Assembly: GCA_017448985.1 (NCBI GenBank)
Contig: JAFSKL010000009.1
Location: 1-64,000 of the forward strand
DNA: 64,000 nucleotides
Direction: 5' to 3'
Origin: Paludibacteraceae bacterium
GTDB lineage: Bacteria; Bacteroidota; Bacteroidia; Bacteroidales; Paludibacteraceae
In this document: piece by piece, positions 62,015 to 64,000 of the stretch
Layout of the letters: every line of letters begins with the position of its first letter
How positions within the stretch are numbered: the first letter of the stretch is position 1
The notes under the pieces: generated by a model
Told to the model about the DNA's origin: nothing
The model's input: only the letters and a program-made list of their open reading frames with translations
The model's database searches: none
Made by a program: the position numbers and the translations under genes

Positions 62015-62470
62015 ATGAAAGTCAGATTGTTAAAAGGCATCAATGCCATCCTTGCCCTTCTGTTGGGCCTGTTAGGAGTCAATACCGGCTGTGGTAGAGC
62101 CAAATACGGCATCCCTGAACCCGTTTGTGAATATGGCGTACCCCACGCTACCATCGAGGTCTCCGGCAAAGTGACGGACACCGAAGCACAGCCCGTCAAG
62201 GACATCAAAATAACCATCAAGGACAAATGGCGCGAAGACCCCTATATCCCTGTCGGCTATACCGATGAAGACGGTAACTACCGAACGGATCCATACCAAA
62301 TCTTCCCGACGGATTCGGTGGATGTCTTTGCAACCGACACGACCGGTGTCTATGCCTCCGACTCTGTCCGCGTCAAGGTGGACTACGACCGCAGCCATGT
62401 CGCCAAAGACGACCATTGGGACGAAGGCGCCGGCTCCGTCATCCAAGACTTCCAACTTAAGAAAAATTAA
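62015..62470 (+). CDS. Radical-SAM-associated putative lipoprotein
   Basis: This 151-residue protein has lipobox VNTGC near residue 27, then CEYGVPHATIEVSGKVTDTE, GYTDEDGNYRT and repeated DSV/TTGVYASDSV blocks. As I recall, YGVPHA followed by a regulatory-like fold is the signature of the rSAM/lipoprotein system lipoprotein (TIGR04134), whose partner is a radical SAM enzyme (TIGR04133). No such enzyme lies in this window. It may be beyond the right edge. Confidence 0.75.
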   Translation: MKVRLLKGINAILALLLGLLGVNTGCGRAKYGIPEPVCEYGVPHATIEVSGKVTDTEAQPVKDIKITIKDKWREDPYIPVGYTDEDGNYRTDPYQIFPTDSVDVFATDTTGVYASDSVRVKVDYDRSHVAKDDHWDEGAGSVIQDFQLKKN

Positions 62471-62490
62471 ATTCGCCTCGAATGGATTTC

Positions 62491-62515
62491 AAAAACGTCC
62501 TTCGGGGCGTTTTTT
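62491..62515. terminator. ACGTCC-TTCG-GGGGCGT terminator, copy 3
   Basis: It has the same stem and TTCG loop. It is flanked by A- and T-runs, so it can stop both the lipoprotein gene and the convergent DUF3791 cassette. Confidence 0.9.
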
Positions 62516-62526
62516 GTATAAGAATA

Positions 62527-62757
62527 TTACATCACCTTAGCGGTGTTGAGTTCGTTTTGAAGAAAAGAATAGACGTAGCCGGGACTTTGGTAGTACAGAC
62601 CGGTTGAGTTGTCTTGCAGCCGCTCAAACGTCTCCGATGTATAGAGCACATCAATAGCCTGTTGCGGATCATAGTGATAATCGTCCACAAGAAATCCCGC
62701 CAACTCTGTACAGAGGTCGTCCTTCATTAGTTGTATTTGCTCTCTCGTCAAAGCCAT
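62527..62757 (-). CDS. DUF3791-type small protein (cassette end)
   Basis: This 76-residue soluble protein ends LYYQSPGYVYSFLQNEL, the DUF3791-like pattern. It is 1 base after the DUF3990 gene. It is probably an antitoxin-type partner; that is inference from gene order. Confidence 0.7.
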   Translation of the reverse strand: MALTREQIQLMKDDLCTELAGFLVDDYHYDPQQAIDVLYTSETFERLQDNSTGLYYQSPGYVYSFLQNELNTAKVM

Positions 62758-62758
62758 A

Positions 62759-63238
62759 TCAGATTCGTTTTAAGCATTTTAACGCGCGTTCGGTTCCAAA
62801 AAAATACTGGAACGTGATTCCTTTCGGATAGCGTAATTCTTCAATTAGTTTCGCCAGCGAAATCACCCCTCCTTCGTACCGACGTAACTGATAAGTAACA
62901 CCATCATCGGCTATCGGACCATAAACAATATCGTAGTCGTGAACAGGCTGCTTGCGCTCGTAACTGCGATTTGCAAGAATGAAATTCACCCATTCCTCGC
63001 TATAATCATCGAAAATCTTTACTTTCAGTTCACCGGAAGTCATTACCGATTCGTCGAAAAGGAAAGTAGAGACGTACACACTACCTTGTTTTATTTGGCT
63101 AAGTTTCTGCTCGCCCATCTCAACCGCCTGTTTGCGATTGGCAGACAGATAAAAGCCGCGACCGAAATCCTTATACGGCTTGGAATGTTTCAAGTCGGGC
63201 TCATTTACTGGCACATTGGAACCATGATATAGTTTCAT
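62759..63238 (-). CDS. DUF3990-type protein (predicted ADP-ribosyltransferase-like toxin)
   Basis: This 159-residue protein has LYHGSN at the start, the FGRGFYLSANRKQAVEM motif (shared with ADP-ribosyltransferase folds) and DYDIVYGPIADDG. The DUF3990 family is recalled as an ART-like fold. It lies between two DUF3791-type genes, overlapping the upstream one by 4 bases. A toxin-antitoxin role is likely but not shown. Confidence 0.75.
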   Translation of the reverse strand: MKLYHGSNVPVNEPDLKHSKPYKDFGRGFYLSANRKQAVEMGEQKLSQIKQGSVYVSTFLFDESVMTSGELKVKIFDDYSEEWVNFILANRSYERKQPVHDYDIVYGPIADDGVTYQLRRYEGGVISLAKLIEELRYPKGITFQYFFGTERALKCLKRI

Positions 63239-63459
63239 CTCAAACCTCCTCCGTTGTTAGCGCACACTTGTGCCAAGGCTTCAATCGTATCAGGGAAAGA
63301 TTGCGTGTGCAAAACACCATAGTGCTGCTGCAAATGTTCCATTCCTTTGTAACGTTTCATGTACGCATAAGCTTGACGCGGTTCAACGCCAAAATGGTTC
63401 GCAAACTCACTCACAAGCGCGATTGTATAGCCGATCATATTTCTCTCTTCGCGAGCCAT
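63235..63459 (-). CDS. DUF3791-type small protein (cassette start)
   Basis: This 74-residue protein runs from the ATG at 63459, fixed by the promoter at 63486-63524. It has FGVEPRQAYAYMKRYKGMEHL and YGVLHTQSF, the DUF3791 pattern. It is the first gene of the cassette and probably the antitoxin or a DNA-binding/neutralising partner. Confidence 0.7.
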   Translation of the reverse strand: MAREERNMIGYTIALVSEFANHFGVEPRQAYAYMKRYKGMEHLQQHYGVLHTQSFPDTIEALAQVCANNGGGLR

Positions 63460-63485
63460 ATTCAAGAATTCTTTGCAACTTTCGG

Positions 63486-63524
63486 CTGCAAAGGTACGGC
63501 TTTTTTGCGATATATGCAAATTTA
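63486..63524 (-). promoter_or_regulatory. Promoter of the DUF3791-DUF3990 cassette
   Basis: The minus strand reads TTTGCATATATC then TACCTTTGC. Confidence 0.8.
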
Positions 63525-63540
63525 TTTGCAAAATTCGTGT

Positions 63541-63577
63541 GAGAAAATGCATTTTTCAAACATCCTTCAAACATTTT
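63541..63577 (+). repeat. Surface-gene cassette, partial copy
   Basis: GAGAAAATGCATTTTTCAAAC and the following ATCCTTCAAACATTTTTAT match the 53774 and 57986 cassettes, but a different promoter (TTTGCATATATG) follows. Confidence 0.8.
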
Positions 63578-63589
63578 TATGGACAAATA

Positions 63590-63622
63590 TTTGCATATAT
63601 GAAAAAAAAGTAGTAATTTTGC
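63590..63622 (+). promoter_or_regulatory. Promoter of the leader RNA / WG-repeat gene
   Basis: TTTGCATATATG is followed by TAATTTTGC. The leader to the next ATG is about 210 bases. Confidence 0.85.
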
Positions 63623-63639
63623 AGCGTCTTTCGAAAAGA

Positions 63640-63702
63640 ATGACATGCATATTGATTTCGCGTTTGCGATTTATTGGACCTCTGAAATGTGAGAAGTTTT
63701 GA
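63640..63702 (+). CDS. 20-codon leader ORF in the structured leader
   Basis: ATG at 63640 follows GAAAAGA; the ORF is 20 codons and stops at 63702. Its 3' half covers the first arm of the hairpin at 63679, an attenuator-like layout. The peptide (MTCILISRLRF...) has no recognised family and expression is unproven. Confidence 0.3.
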   Translation: MTCILISRLRFIGPLKCEKF

Positions 63703-63789
63703 AGGTGTACCAATAATAAGTCAGCAGGCGTCCGTATTATATATGGGCGTGACTTATCGGTACATGGGCATTTCTCACAGCCTCAGAGG
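63679..63789 (+). ncRNA. Extended hairpin RNA, five collinear stems
   Basis: Perfect or near-perfect nested pairs: CCTCTGA/TCAGAGG (63679/63783), TGTGAGAA/TTCTCACA (63688/63772), GTGTACC/GGTACAT (63705/63759), ATAAGTCA/TGACTTAT (63716/63750) and CGTCC/GGGCG (63729/63745). It is either the 5' leader of the WG-repeat gene or an independent RNA. It matches no riboswitch core I know. Confidence 0.6.
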
Positions 63790-63835
63790 GATAAGAAACG
63801 TCCATTTTTAATACGAAAAATTAAATTTTTTGCTT

Positions 63836-64000
63836 ATGAAAACGAAAATTTGTTTATGTTTGTTACTGATGATGGCATTCTGTTCCTGTGAAAAAAATCA
63901 GTTGGGGCAAACACCCGAAACCGACACGACGCTCCTTTGGCCTGCCTCGGATAGCACGGGACTCTGGGGCTATATCAATGAGAAAGGCGAAATGGTGATT
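63836..64000 (+). CDS. WG-repeat-type lipoprotein, cut by window edge
   Basis: 55 codons are visible. Lipobox FCSC near residue 18, then LWPASDSTGLWGYINEKGEMVI, the start of a WG (KWG) repeat. The product is likely much longer. It follows the structured leader. Confidence 0.65.
   Translation, partial: MKTKICLCLLLMMAFCSCEKNQLGQTPETDTTLLWPASDSTGLWGYINEKGEMVI

Noticed and set aside
60898..62226. 442-codon open frame on the minus strand across the lipoprotein and TonB-like genes
   Set aside because: It runs through promoter and intergenic DNA of three plus-strand genes with clear signals, so it is chance.
1..64000. Insertion sequences, integrases or attachment sites
   Set aside because: No transposase or integrase motifs were seen. 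The only mobile-element evidence is the partial VirE-like gene and the deletion scars.

Overview
The window is chromosomal DNA from a member of the Bacteroidales. The evidence is the Bacteroidota-type promoter (a TTTGCA-like box about 25 bases upstream of TAnnTTTGC) found before most genes, the gliding-type lipoproteins GldB and GldH, a RicT/GldH/HolB operon, a short FloA/NfeD pair, and many Bacteroidales-only lipoprotein families. A gut-associated, possibly uncultured lineage is likely, but that is inference.

Layout. (1) 1-7.67 kb is accessory and mostly on the minus strand: a VirE/VapE-type mobile-element helicase cut by the left edge, an unknown 134-residue protein, a DUF4143-type ATPase, a DUF6922 gene with two micro-genes that look like deletion scars of a DNA methyltransferase/AbiEii locus, then a tight operon of an AEC permease and three unrecognised membrane proteins. 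(2) 7.69-15.2 kb is a six-gene minus operon: nfeD, floA, an omega-amidase-like nitrilase, recJ, a triple-AAA+ protein and a low-molecular-weight tyrosine phosphatase. (3) 15.3-24.1 kb holds topA, tRNA-Pro, a DUF805 gene and a second minus operon: a pfkB-family kinase, plsC, holB, ricT, gldH and trmB. (4) 24.1-37.1 kb holds tRNA-Asn and the cell-shape operon mreBCD-mrdA-rodA, followed by yraN, mnmG, a parS-like site, apt, uvrC, tsaE, a DUF3316 gene and an S41 protease. (5) 37.1-49.6 kb holds lolD, gldB, an esterase, sufS, an endonuclease-like gene, proS/DUF4294, apbC (mrp)/MATE, nadA, corA and rsmA. (6) 49.9-64 kb is a surface-protein region. It has many small secreted proteins and lipoproteins, several behind near-identical promoter/leader cassettes, a membrane-spanning TPR/HTH regulator, an rSAM-system lipoprotein, a frame-split gtrA, another DUF4143 ATPase, and a DUF3791-DUF3990-DUF3791 toxin-antitoxin-like cassette.

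The most unusual signal runs through the whole window: a dispersed family of tandem 7-bp repeats with different unit sequences but the same period. They sit in the short gaps between operon genes and, read in frame, inside conserved enzymes (SufS, RsmA, ApbC, GldB). One array, TTCAATT x3, splits gtrA. Gain of one unit would rejoin the two halves into one frame, so gtrA is a concrete phase-variation candidate.

Other leads are the three-membrane-protein operon at 3.5-6.6 kb, a long collinear RNA hairpin with an overlapping 20-codon leader ORF at 63.6-63.8 kb, a 125-bp nested palindrome between lolD and gldB, and three evenly spaced AATGTGATTTT boxes in the leader of the 56.5-kb ATPase. Family names were assigned from recognised motifs, not from database searches.
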